Assembly: GCA_027604685.1 (NCBI GenBank)
Contig: JADHYX010000297.1
Location: 1 to 27,971 of the forward strand
Reading direction: 5' to 3'
From: Lobulomyces angularis
Taxonomy: Eukaryota; Chytridiomycota; Chytridiomycetes; Lobulomycetales; Lobulomycetaceae
DNA length: 27,971 bases
Shown: in pieces, positions 9,408-18,732 of the stretch
Layout: the number at the start of each line of letters is the position of its first letter
Position numbering within the stretch: position 1 is the first letter of the stretch
Notes under the pieces: generated by a model
Seen by the model: only the letters and a program-made list of their open reading frames with translations
Database searches by the model: none
Told to the model about the DNA's origin: nothing
Program-made: the position numbers and the translations under genes

Positions 9408-9933
9408 ACTTTTTAAGTTTTATTTTTTCGACTTGGAGGTATTGAAATAAATTTTTTATAAGTTAAAACAATTTTTTTTTTTTTTAATTATCCAAGCAGT
9501 AAATCCTTGAACAGGGAAAGTTTAATTTCAAAAACATCAAACATTTTCAAATCCTTTTGTAGTTACTAGCGTTAGAGACTTTTCTGAGATATAATTTTCT
9601 TCTGCTCTGTAAAAAACCTTTAAAATGGAAGGTGTAAAATTAAAGATTAATTTTTTTTCTTTTATATTATTTAAAATACAACTTTTCATTATTTTCACGG
9701 CAATATAAAATAAAACAGAAAGTTATAAATTTTTTTTATTTCAATCACACACAAATATATATCAGCATTTTTAATTAATTTTGTTTTATCATTTTTGAAG
9801 TGAAGTTAGAAAAATACATTTTGAATCTATGTATCAGTTAAATTATTTTATTTAAATAAAAAAAAAAATTTGTTTTTCTTTTATATATTCACATTCTTGA
9901 ATTTACAGAAGTATTTACTACACTATAAAATAA
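9408..9933. other. A+T-rich spacer
   Basis: No coding or RNA signal recognised. It forms the 3' flank of the orphan gene at 9934-10401. Confidence 0.4.
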
Positions 9934-10401
9934 TTATTTATCTTCTATAGGAACTAATAAATGAGTGATAAGGTCATTCTCATCTTCAGCGTCTTCAACA
10001 ACATAAATTTGAAGGAAAAATTCATTATCATCGCTATCCAAATCTGCCTCAAAAATATCTCCCCAAGCTTCGGAAAGTTTTTCATATCCTCCTTTCAAAA
10101 CATACTTTCTAAATTTTTTTTTCTTGATTTTCCCAATTTTTAACTTGTTAAATTTCTTTTTTAAAGATTCAAATTTTTCTTCAGTAAGAGAATTATATTT
10201 CACTTTAGCACCACTTCTATATATCGGAGGATTAGTTTTGAAAGCTGTTAACCGACCGGTAGTTTCAAAATTCTCATTTTTTAAATTTTGCAGAATACTC
10301 CTAAATTCACCTTCTACCTCTCTTGCAACCTCTTGAATTTTTCCTTCCTTTTCAGTAAATACATATTCAAAGTTTTCTATTGTAATCTCCTCGTAATCCA
10401 T
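9934..10401 (-). CDS. Unrecognised intronless 155-aa protein
   Basis: I do not recognise this protein. It is the only long uninterrupted frame in the middle of the window and is less A+T-biased than its surroundings. The ATG at 10399-10401 has A at -3. The N-terminus (residues 1-33) is strongly acidic and probably helical; 48-72 is mixed polar, with T-N-P-P-I-Y-R-S-G; residues 81-103 form a Lys-rich basic cluster; the C-terminus (117-142) is acidic with hydrophobic strands such as F-F-L-Q-I-Y-V-V. There is no signal peptide or membrane segment and no Cys. The alternating acid-base-acid design would suit a small nuclear or nucleic-acid-associated protein, but that is only a guess. It lies between a velvet pseudogene and velvet gene 2, on the same strand as the latter. 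Absence of introns contrasts with its neighbours. Confidence 0.65.
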   Translation of the reverse strand: MDYEEITIENFEYVFTEKEGKIQEVAREVEGEFRSILQNLKNENFETTGRLTAFKTNPPIYRSGAKVKYNSLTEEKFESLKKKFNKLKIGKIKKKKFRKYVLKGGYEKLSEAWGDIFEADLDSDDNEFFLQIYVVEDAEDENDLITHLLVPIEDK

Positions 10402-10814
10402 TTTTTTTCAAAAAATTTTTATGAAAAGGGTTTTGCAAACTTAAAAAAAAACCAGTCCTTAAAAAGTACGTTTAATGTAATTAAATTCTGAAAATGAAGC
10501 AGCAGATATATTCTTAAATCTATATAAGTAACGTAGTCCTAATAGCTAATTTTAAATAAAAAGTTTAAGCATTAATCACCCATCGAAGTAAATTAAAATA
10601 TAAAAATATCTGCTATAAATACTCTTTAAATTTTATACATTATCATAAAAAGTTACAAAAAGAAAAAAGAGGTCGGCAAGTCTAAAAAAGAGTTACGACG
10701 ACAAAGATTTGAATGAAATTTTCAAAAACTAAAACTTGAAAACTTAGTTGAAGTGCTTTAACAGTTAAAAAAAAATTATTAAAAAATTTAAAAATAATAA
10801 AAAGAACCTAAATA
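10402..10814. other. Spacer between orphan ORF and velvet gene 2
   Basis: A+T-rich; would contain the promoter of the minus-strand orphan ORF and the 3' region of velvet gene 2. No distinct motif recognised. Confidence 0.35.
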
Positions 10815-11795
10815 TCAATTTCTTATTGATAATCGCAGTCCTTGAGTTTTAAAGTGTTTTGTTATCTGCGCCGATTTAAGCATTCCTGGAAATTCTCTTG
10901 CAGTTACTGCTACAAATTCTTGTGAAAACATTTCACTCAAGACATATGCTTTCGGCATCAAGCAATCCAACTCATTTCCACTATTTTTTACATAATTGAC
11001 TTAATCTCTAAAAAAAAATTTTTTTTTTTTACCTTTCTATATCATAAAATTTAAATTTTAATCGATAGCGACCTTGGTATCTTACAGACACATCATCAAA
11101 TACGAAAAAAGTTCCTGTTCGTCCTAAATCATCAGACTAAAAGAAAATTTTTTTATATTAAGCATAGCCATCAAATCTCTTACCAACACTCTGCTTCCCA
11201 CCACTAAATCTCCAATTATTAGGGGTAAGTCAACAAATTTTTTCTTGGATAATGTTGCTAATTCTGATTTTTGTTCATTCCAAAGCTCCACTCTCATTAT
11301 ATAAAATGCACTATCTTTAATTCTAGGAATAAAAATAGTATATCAAATTTTGCTCTTTTTTATGGTAATACTAGATAATCATACATTGGATAAAGGTGAC
11401 CAGCTTCATCAACTTCTAAAACCTCGATTATTGGCGGCTAATTTAATATATATTTTTAAAAAAGACTTATTGTAGAAGATTATGATACGGGATCAACGGT
11501 TCTTCTGTCCTTATCTGTGTTTCCACACATTCTCACATGAAATGGTTGTTGTCTAATAACTAGTTTGTATCTAAGAAAATAAGTTTAATGCAATAAAAAC
11601 GGATCGGCAGCGTAAAAGTTACTTCTTTTCTCCAGTCAGCGTCTGATAATGCGTTCTTCTTAAGGAAGACTGTAATAAAACGTTTGACTCCACTTCACTA
11701 CTTTCCGTAAGAGGGTTTTGTTTTGCTGGTTCAGAACTTGACAATGGTGTAGATTCTTTACTTGAATTTTCGCTTGTGGTTGAGTTTCTCCTCAT
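10815..11795 (-). CDS. Velvet-domain regulatory protein, copy 2 (six exons, 238 aa)
   Basis: Second intact velvet-family gene. Exons in transcription order: 11795-11623, 11570-11489, 11437-11385, 11322-11184, 11136-11033, 10980-10815. Introns of 52, 51, 62, 47 and 52 nt are all GT..AG, and the joined frame is 239 codons including TGA. Velvet motifs: V-I-R-Q-Q-P-F-H-V-R (62-71), C-G-N-T-D-K-D-R-R (73-81) leading into V-D-P-P-P-I (83-88), R-V-E-L-W-N (113-118), D-D-L-G-R-T-G-T-F-F (151-160), R-E-F-P-G-M near the C-terminus, and a final basic strand. It keeps the conserved C-G of the family, which copy 1 has replaced by F-G. Residues 1-57 are a Ser/Glu-rich disordered tail. All five introns sit at the same places and phases as in copy 1. 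The start ATG has A at -3. Role as for copy 1; subfamily undecided. Confidence 0.9.
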
Positions 11796-13422
11796 ACTAG
11801 TTTGATTTTATTGAGATAGATTATGTTTATTATAAGGCTTACCAAACACTGATGGAACAAAGGTCAAAAGTTGAGAAAAAAAATGATATTTTTACTGTAT
11901 AAAAACTAATATTAGATAGAGATCAACTAAATATTAATGATTTTGGTATCTCTAACAATTAAAGTATCGTTATTATTGCTACAGTCCTTTAATCAACAGA
12001 TTTGAGATGGTAAATTTTTAATCTCAAAAAAATGTTTTTTGTGTAACAGATAATAAAAACTGGTACAAATTTTTGAGTAAAATAGGAATTGAGAAAAATT
12101 ATTTAATTTAAAAAACAACTAATAAAATTTTATTTTGTTTTTTAAAATTAATTAAGCAATAAAAAGTACAAAACTTGTAGTAGAAGTTAATTTTTTGTTC
12201 CTGAAAGACAAAAAAAAAATTATGTTGCAAGAAAAATTATGGTAACATATTATGAGTGTTATTCAAAAGCTCCATGAAATATATGCAGTAATCCTGTTTT
12301 TGTCTTGTTTGTTATCTTAGAATGATGCAAAAACATACAGTCCGTGATGTTCCAGTGTTACCTTAATTGACCTTTCACACCTTCACACTTTTTTCTACAA
12401 AATGTACATAATCTCAACAAAGATTGTACATCCATAATTTAAACCATTCACTGCCCGATTACAATTTACCCATTATTACCTGAATATTAGTATACACAAT
12501 TAGGTCAGTCTAAGTAAATTTTTATATCATCACCTTAACTTAATAATTCTGTTTTCCCACCACACTATCCTTCTATCCTGTTACGCAAAAAAAAGTTAAA
12601 AATGAATATTGTTTTAAAAAGGCAGAGATAATTGGTGATTAAGTACTGCCAAAATATGTCATTAGGACAAAACTGCTAAGAGCTGCAATGAATTGACTCA
12701 GGATCTAGAGGTTCAGGTGGTTGAGCAAGTGGATGGTCTAAACACACTTTGATAAAAAAAAAACTATTGTAGTGCTCAAATTCTTGAAATATAATTTATT
12801 GCATATTTTGTAATAGTTAATCAAGTAATCAAGTACATGAAATGAATTAAAAAATTTTTGTTTTATGTTATACATTTAAAATTACCAGAACGATTTAATT
12901 TGGTTTATTAACGAGAAGTTATTAGAAATTTAGTCTTTAGTTTATTTTTATAGTGCAATATGCTAAATTGACATTCCATTGTAGAATTAGCTTTAATTTT
13001 CAAATAAAAGGTTAAAAAATTTTCGCAATTTTTTTACATATAGTAAAGTACTTAAAATATTGCAACCTATTAAAAATTTTCTAAATTAATTCGTTTTTAA
13101 TTTTTGAAGAAACCTTAAATCAAAAAAATTATTAACATTTCCATTTCAATTTTCCCAAAAAATACGGAACACCACTATTCAATACTGATGCTTCAAATGT
13201 TTTTTTTCAAGTTTTGAAAGGAACTATAAAATAAAGAACAGATAATTAAAAAAAGTTGAAAAACTGGAAAAAAAGAATTTTTTTTTTAACTTTTTCACTT
13301 TTTTGGCAAGACAGCTGACACTGTATGGGTGTCAAAGATATGGAATTGTTTTTATTCAGCTGTTAGTGGAAACCTGAATGTTAATATTTTTTTGCATTAA
13401 ATTTATTTTATTTTTTCTATAG
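11796..13422. other. Intergenic stretch, no clear gene
   Basis: Mostly A+T-rich. Two patches have more even composition: about 12260-12600 and about 12660-12760. The second contains a short open run (about 12670-12750, reading K-T-A-K-S-C-N-E-L-T-Q-D-L) with no identifiable relatives. Either could be a gene or transposon relic. Confidence 0.35.
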
Positions 13423-13844
13423 TATTAACTGAATTCACCGTACTTTGGCTGGTATTCACTGTTTTAATGATAACTGCAATTCTGATGCGGTAAAGAAATA
13501 TTTTTTAAACTTTTTGTTAATATATCAACTGACTTTTCTCTTCAAAAGAGAGGATATTTGATGGAACTGGGTATTGCTTTCAAGTTTTTTACAAGTGTAA
13601 TGGCTTTGAAGAATGACCCAAGATAAATTATTTTTTTTTTTTTACAAATGTGGAAAATCCCAGACGAATTTAAACACTTAATCTTAACGTCAACTTTTGC
13701 AGACCCCCTGATATTAATACTCTAACTTTCCACTGTGACGTAAATACAACTTGGAATTCAACTGCAGTAAAACAAAATAAAAAAGTTTTTTTTTCTTGTA
13801 AAGAAAAATGTGTAGTTTACTTTCAAATTTTTTTCAAAACATGA
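13423..13844 (+). pseudogene. Possible broken small Cys-rich gene (tentative)
   Basis: Three pieces can be joined by plausible splice sites: 13423-13489 (contains H-C-F-N-D-N-C-N-S-D-A), 13551-13594 (D-G-T-G-Y-C-F-Q-V-F-Y) and 13703-13844 (P-P-D-I-N-T-L-T-F-H-C-D, then a Cys-containing tail ending in TGA). The sites are GTAAAG..AG and GTGTAA..GCAG, and the joins keep frame. Cysteines and two Asn-X-Thr sites would suit a secreted protein. However, the first piece has an in-frame TGA before the Cys motif, and I find no convincing start exon or signal peptide in that frame; the alternative frame of that piece is purely hydrophobic. So this is a pseudogene, or chance. Confidence 0.25.
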
Positions 13845-14141
13845 TTAATTTGGTTCAAAGCCAATACGCAATTAATAAAAAATGAAAGAGGTGATTTTGA
13901 TTTTGCCTCTTTTTTTTTTTACATGAAAAGTTATGGTAATGCCATCCTTCAGAACAAAAAACTTGTGGATTTTGAGTACTGAATTTACAACTTTGTTTCG
14001 AAAAAGAGTTTTATGGGAAAATCCAAGAATTTTTGTGGAGTGGAATAATGTTAAATTCATCCAATTTAAAACTTCTTATATGTGTAAGATAATAGTTGGT
14101 TCAAAAAATATTAAACTTTTGGATTAAAAATCATATTTTTT
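13845..14141. other. Unassigned sequence before the assembly gap
   Basis: Overlapping 60-odd-codon ORFs on both strands (13872-14060 minus, 13933-14127 plus) make mutual shadows. The plus-strand text has fairly even composition but matches nothing I know. Confidence 0.3.
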
Positions 14142-14151
14142 NNNNNNNNNN
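14142..14151. other. Assembly gap (10 N)
   Basis: Ten unresolved bases between a T run on the left and a run of A on the right. The true length and sequence are unknown. Confidence 0.99.
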
Positions 14152-14889
14152 AAAAAAAAAAAAAAAAATAAAAATAAACTCAAACCAAAAATACATCAAA
14201 AACAAAAATATATTTGTAAATAAAAAAGGGAGTTCAGTCATTAATATCAATACGACTCAAATATTTCAAGTCTGTTTCACTATTTTTCAACAATACAATA
14301 AAATAGTAACTTTTGTCATCTTTCTTTGCATAAGTTTGGGAAGTAGTACTTTGGATAAGCAATTAGGATCCCAATGCGAGTTTTGCTATATATTTCCGAT
14401 TGATTATTTCTATACTTTGCTCACGTTCTTTGATATATTCGTTTTCTTTTTCTGTCTTTCCTGATGTAGAATTTTAAAAGTTAAGTTGTAGACAGCACAT
14501 CAACTCGAGAAACATGATGAGACAAACTCGAGTTGAACAATACTGGATTCAAACCATTACAACACTTAATAAAGAAGCTTAATTCTGTACCAGCATCAAA
14601 AGTCGGTATAAAAATGTACTAAAATTTTTTGGTTCAACGAGAAGAAAATGAAATAAAATTGTTGTTTTTGACACTATTTCCTTTTGAAAACATTTTTAAT
14701 GGGCGATTTTATCGTTGCTAGAAATCGTAAATTGAGTAGATTTTTTTTCAGTTAATATTTCCAGAATTTTTAGTTTTTTGGCCCATTACTTTAACATGTT
14801 AAAGTACTTCTAAATAAAAATAAAAAAAAAAGTATATATAATAAAATTAAATTAAATTAAAAAACCAAATAAAGTTATATAAATACATA
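14152..14889. other. Unassigned stretch with one hairpin
   Basis: The ORF ending at 14464 crosses the N gap and begins in poly-A, so it is not credible. Apart from the inverted repeat at 14500-14536 I see no feature. Confidence 0.35.
14500..14536. repeat. 10-bp perfect inverted repeat (hairpin)
   Basis: TCAACTCGAG at 14500-14509 and its exact complement CTCGAGTTGA at 14527-14536, with a 17-nt loop. The right arm overlaps the palindrome AACTCGAGTT. It is unusually G+C-rich for this region. Function unknown. Confidence 0.8.
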
Positions 14890-16190
14890 GCCCAATGATA
14901 TCCTTCAAAGTTAGCAATAAGGGATCTGCAAATTCGTGTTTCACTATTAAATTTTTAAGAAAAAGTTCATTTTTCCTTGAAAATATCGTATAAGCGGTTC
15001 AAGAATAAAGCTTTCCTTAACTATAATAATTGTATCTTTCGCCAACAATTTTCCAAAAAGTCAAACATACTTGCATTCAACTCAGCATCTACGTATGGAG
15101 ATTCAAAAAAAAGAAAGTAGCAAATATTTTTTTCAGGACTTCCATATAGTTTGGAAAAAAAAAATCTGAATCCAGAGAAAATCGTTTTTAAAAATCAAAT
15201 AAATAAAACAAGGAAACCATCATCGACATTTTAAAATACTGGTCAAGTTTTTTTTCCAAAAAATTTTAAAATAATCGTTTACTTTTGAAAATCAATATCA
15301 TCCAAACCATGCAAACACTGTTCTACAAAAAGTTCGATTGGAAGAACTCGGATAAGTAGAGGACACGCTTGTTCTTTTTCCAATACAAAAGAAGAGCGAA
15401 GATAGTGACGTAAAAATGATGTTACATCGTCTTTGGTCTTTCAAATATTAGAAAAAGTAAAAATTTGGGACATTAAAAAATTTTGGTCTGCTGATGCAAT
15501 TTTTGATTCTTCTGTATGAAAATTTCCTATTCGAAATCCCGTTCCAGTTGGAATAAAAGAAATGTTCGTGGTGGTATTTTGAAAATTGAATTTTTGAATT
15601 CCTTAATAATAGACAGGTTGCAGCAGCAGGATATTCCGAAGGCAATGATATCTGAACCTGTCTATAGCAAAAATTAGTTGAGATTTATCCTAAAAAAAAA
15701 AAAAAAATATTATAAAAAAAAAATTTATCATTCCAAAAACATTGCAAACTAAAAAACGAAACCATTAGCTTTACTCCTCTTTAAGATGCTTTCATTTTTC
15801 ATACAACGTATAAAAATGTAGTTATTATGATAGATACGTAACAAAAAACGAATATCCGTAGTTCTGGCATCAATTTGGTTTAAAGATCCTGATTAAGATA
15901 AATTATAGGTAAATATGCGCAACTAATATGTAATAAATAAATTAATCAACATATGTATTGGAGTTATCGGTAATAATTTCAGAAGTAGAAGAATTTTTGT
16001 TTCTTGAAACGACATAAATAACTTGAGAAAATAAAAAAATAGAAATCTGGTGAACCAAAAATACATGTATATTCTTCTATAGTGAACCTTTGACGGTAAA
16101 ATAAAAACCATAGTGTTTTGATAAATACTCAAATGTAGTGCATTGGTTTTCCCACATCCACTCTTTCTAAGAAGAAGAATCAAATGTTAA
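14890..16190 (-). pseudogene. Broken Crinkler-type P-loop NTPase gene
   Basis: Minus-strand remnant resembling the NTPase part of Crinkler (CRN) proteins, which are expanded in these fungi and thought to act inside cells. A Walker A motif R-K-S-G-C-G-K-T-N-A-L is encoded at about 16168-16136. Downstream pieces follow in order: a stretch with N-Q-I-D-A-R-T-T-D-I-R (about 15890-15860); K-S-Q-L-I-F-A-I-D (about 15690-15655), like the Walker B strand; F-I-P-T-G-T-G-F-R-I-G (about 15560-15525), like the P-x-G-T-G-L segment of these NTPases; Y-L-R-S-S-F .. L-L-I-R-V-L-P-I-E (about 15400-15335); and Y-G-S-P-E-K plus F-E-S-P-Y-V-D-A (about 15150-15080). Frameshifts and stops separate several of them, although some breaks may be introns. 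A TAA lies just upstream of the Walker A frame. The family is from motif memory. Confidence 0.6.
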
Positions 16191-17117
16191 GATGTAATTT
16201 GATATTCTAATGAATCGAGACTATTTGAAATAGATCTATTTCAATTGTCGATCAACTAGTGAGGATTATGCAAATAATTTCCTCTAATAGATTGAATTAT
16301 GTCGTTGATGAATAGTTGTAGAATGAAAACTTTTGAAATGATTTATTTGGTCAAGTATCTTGTCCAGTTCTAATTTAGTGAGAACTACTTCAAAGCATCT
16401 ACAAACTGACCAAATTTAAGTGAGTTTTGAATTCAGTTTCGAATCAATTTGCATTTTGTAAAAAGATAATAAAATGTTAACAAAAAAAAATTTATTTTTA
16501 AAAAAAAAAAAAATTGGAAAAAAAAAATTAAAAACAATAAAGAAACAATTAATTAAAAATTTGAATAATATTATCAAGTTTGTTTTTTTTTTTTTACAAT
16601 TCCTTTTGAAGTTGTTTTTTCTTTTCTACCAAAAGAATAATCTTTTTTTTTTCTTAAATTTAATGTATTCACTGCGTTTATTATTTTTTTTTTTCTGCAA
16701 GTTGTTCAGGTGTACATCAAGTAAGGTTTTATTTTAGTTTGAATGTACTTTATTTGCATCTCATAAAAGTTGGTAAAATTTGTAAAAAATTTTAATTTCA
16801 ACATTTTGATAATAAGTTACTAATTATTTTGTAAATTCAAAAATTTTACATTGAAACAAACAGTAAGAAATATAATAAAGATAACAGATATCAAATTGCA
16901 TTTTGAAAACAAAAAATGTTTTAATTTGAAATGGAAAAATTCAACCTCACACTTAATTTTCATTAAAAATTATATTTTACTCCAAATTTTTAAGCTCTAG
17001 TTTAAATTTGTGTATAAAATTTAATAAGAAAAATTTAAATGTATAAAACTCTAATAACAAGTTTAATAAGAAATTTCTCCTTTTAATATAAAAAACAAGC
17101 ACAAACATTTGCACCAG
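16191..17117. other. A+T-rich stretch
   Basis: 16191-16440 may hold the degraded upstream part of the CRN-type pseudogene (minus). The 87-codon ORF at 16474-16737 is low-complexity Lys/Phe/Leu from A and T runs and is not a gene. No exon with the dynamin P-loop could be recognised ahead of 17118. Confidence 0.4.
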
Positions 17118-18732
17118 GATGCCAATCGAATTACGTCTGGAAAACAAAACCAACGAAAAGTTTAAAAAGTTTTATAGTGACGAATTTAACTTTTGCCCTG
17201 ATAATTTAAATTGATCTGGTACATGTCAAAATTGAAGGTGGAGAATGGCTAAATAGTGCTGACACAATCAGATTACAATCAGACATCAGAGCGCGACCAA
17301 ATTATTTCAAATGAACATGGAATTTTAGTTGGAGTTTCTACAAGAATCCTAGTGATCAGAGTGATTTCCACACGTTCCTACTATAACATTAATTGATCTG
17401 CCAGGTTTAAGAGCTGCAGAACAAGCAAATGAAGTAGAAGGGTTAAAAGACTACATTGATACTTTAGTAACTTCATATATTACACCTAAAGATACAATTA
17501 TCGTAGCTGTTGTCAGTGCACTTGGAAATATGACTACAAACCGAATTTTTAACTTGAAAAGTAGTGCTGTAAAAATTGAAGAAACTTCAGGAGTTATAAC
17601 AAAAGTTAATAGACTAGTTATGCGGATCAGTTGACGGCTAAGATGGATGGAACAGCATCTGACTACATTCCTTTTGGAATGGGCTATATTGGAGTTTATA
17701 ATCCTGGTGAGTTAAAATTTCTCTTTTTTTCACTTTTTTTTATTTACTTACGTTTATCTTTATAGACCTGCTTGATGAACAATCGTTAAGTGAATGGTGC
17801 GAACTGGAAAAAGAATTTTTTTTAAAAGAACATCCTGATTTAGTTAAAAATAAAGTTGTCGGAATTGATTGTTTATCTCAAAAAAAATCGTGATGATGTT
17901 GAAAAAGAAAAATTGCTATTGATTGGGCTAATAGCATCTCTAAAACACTTGCTGAACGTAAAAACGTGTTGACAAATTATAACGCCACCCTTGGACCAGT
18001 TCCACAAGATGAAAAGAGAGTATTTTGGAATGAACTTTTGCGCTATGTATTCAAAAGATTTAATTGAAGGGAGATTTTTAAATTGGAAAACTTTGAAATA
18101 CAAAACAAAATTGCAGAAACAGAGTTTCGTAAAAAAAATTTTTTTTATTTTATTTATTTTTAAATATAAACATCTTTTTTTTTCTTTTTCTGTTTTTTTG
18201 CTTTTTAGCATTTTAGTGGTCTAAACTTTCCTTTAACAGCAGAAAAAATATTGTTAAAGAAAGAAAGGAATTTTTTGAATTAAAATCACAAACTACAACG
18301 CGTTTCACTCAATACTCAGATACCTTTACCAATGAGATAATTAAAATGGTTAAAAAAATGTTATAGTTTCAGATTCGAAACCAACTTTTAATGTATCTCG
18401 ATTTGAAAATTTTCACCAAGCATTTGAGCACCATTTAAATGATAAGGTTCTTACCCGTAAAGCACAGCTCGAGAAGGATCTCAACAACGCAATTCGTCCA
18501 AATTTTTTAATGTCATATTTTTAATAGATTTTCTCCTGGTGCAATTCTTAATACTGAGGAGAGTTTTAAACGAGTTGTTTTAATTACAACAGTTGACAAT
18601 ATTATTATTCCTTTAAAAGATATAGTTAAAATCCTAGTAATTGAAGGAGAAAATTTAATAGAAATTCGTGAAACATTAAGTGAAAACTTAAAAAGTATCT
18701 TTGTTGCCAATGAAAAATTATTACACGTATAA
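17118..18732 (+). pseudogene. Dynamin-superfamily GTPase pseudogene
   Basis: Relic of a large membrane-remodelling GTPase (dynamin/Mx/DRP type). It starts after an acceptor with R-M-P-I-E-L-R-L, the segment after the first switch in dynamins. After damaged sequence comes L-I-D-L-P-G-L (G3 motif D-L-P-G at 17395-17406), then S-G-V-I-T-K-V-N (G4 at 17599-17610, with N in place of the usual D of T-K-x-D), then G-M-G-Y-I-G-V-Y-N-P. A GT..AG intron (17707-17765) still splices in frame into the E-K-E-F-F-L-K-E-H-P block. The stalk follows: L-G-P-V-P (about 17990), W-N-E-L-L-R-Y-V-F and a helical region to the TAA at 18730. Stops and frameshifts occur near 17212, 17635, 17890, 17925, 18065 and 18365; the P-loop exon is missing. 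Clearly non-functional. Confidence 0.75.

Noticed and set aside
9961..10491. Three plus-strand ORFs
   Set aside because: Antisense shadows of the 155-aa minus-strand ORF and its 5' flank.
14096..14464. 122-codon ORF
   Set aside because: It reads through the 10-N gap and a poly-A run; length and frame are artefacts.
14545..14555. tRNA B-box-like GGTTTGAATCC on the minus strand
   Set aside because: No A box, no acceptor stem pairing and no cloverleaf around it.
16474..16737. 87-codon ORF rich in Lys, Phe and Leu
   Set aside because: Built from A and T homopolymers; no domain features.
17873..18224. ORFs on both strands over the dynamin relic, and the minus-strand ORF at 18513-18710
   Set aside because: Off-frame or antisense readings of recognisable dynamin stalk sequence.
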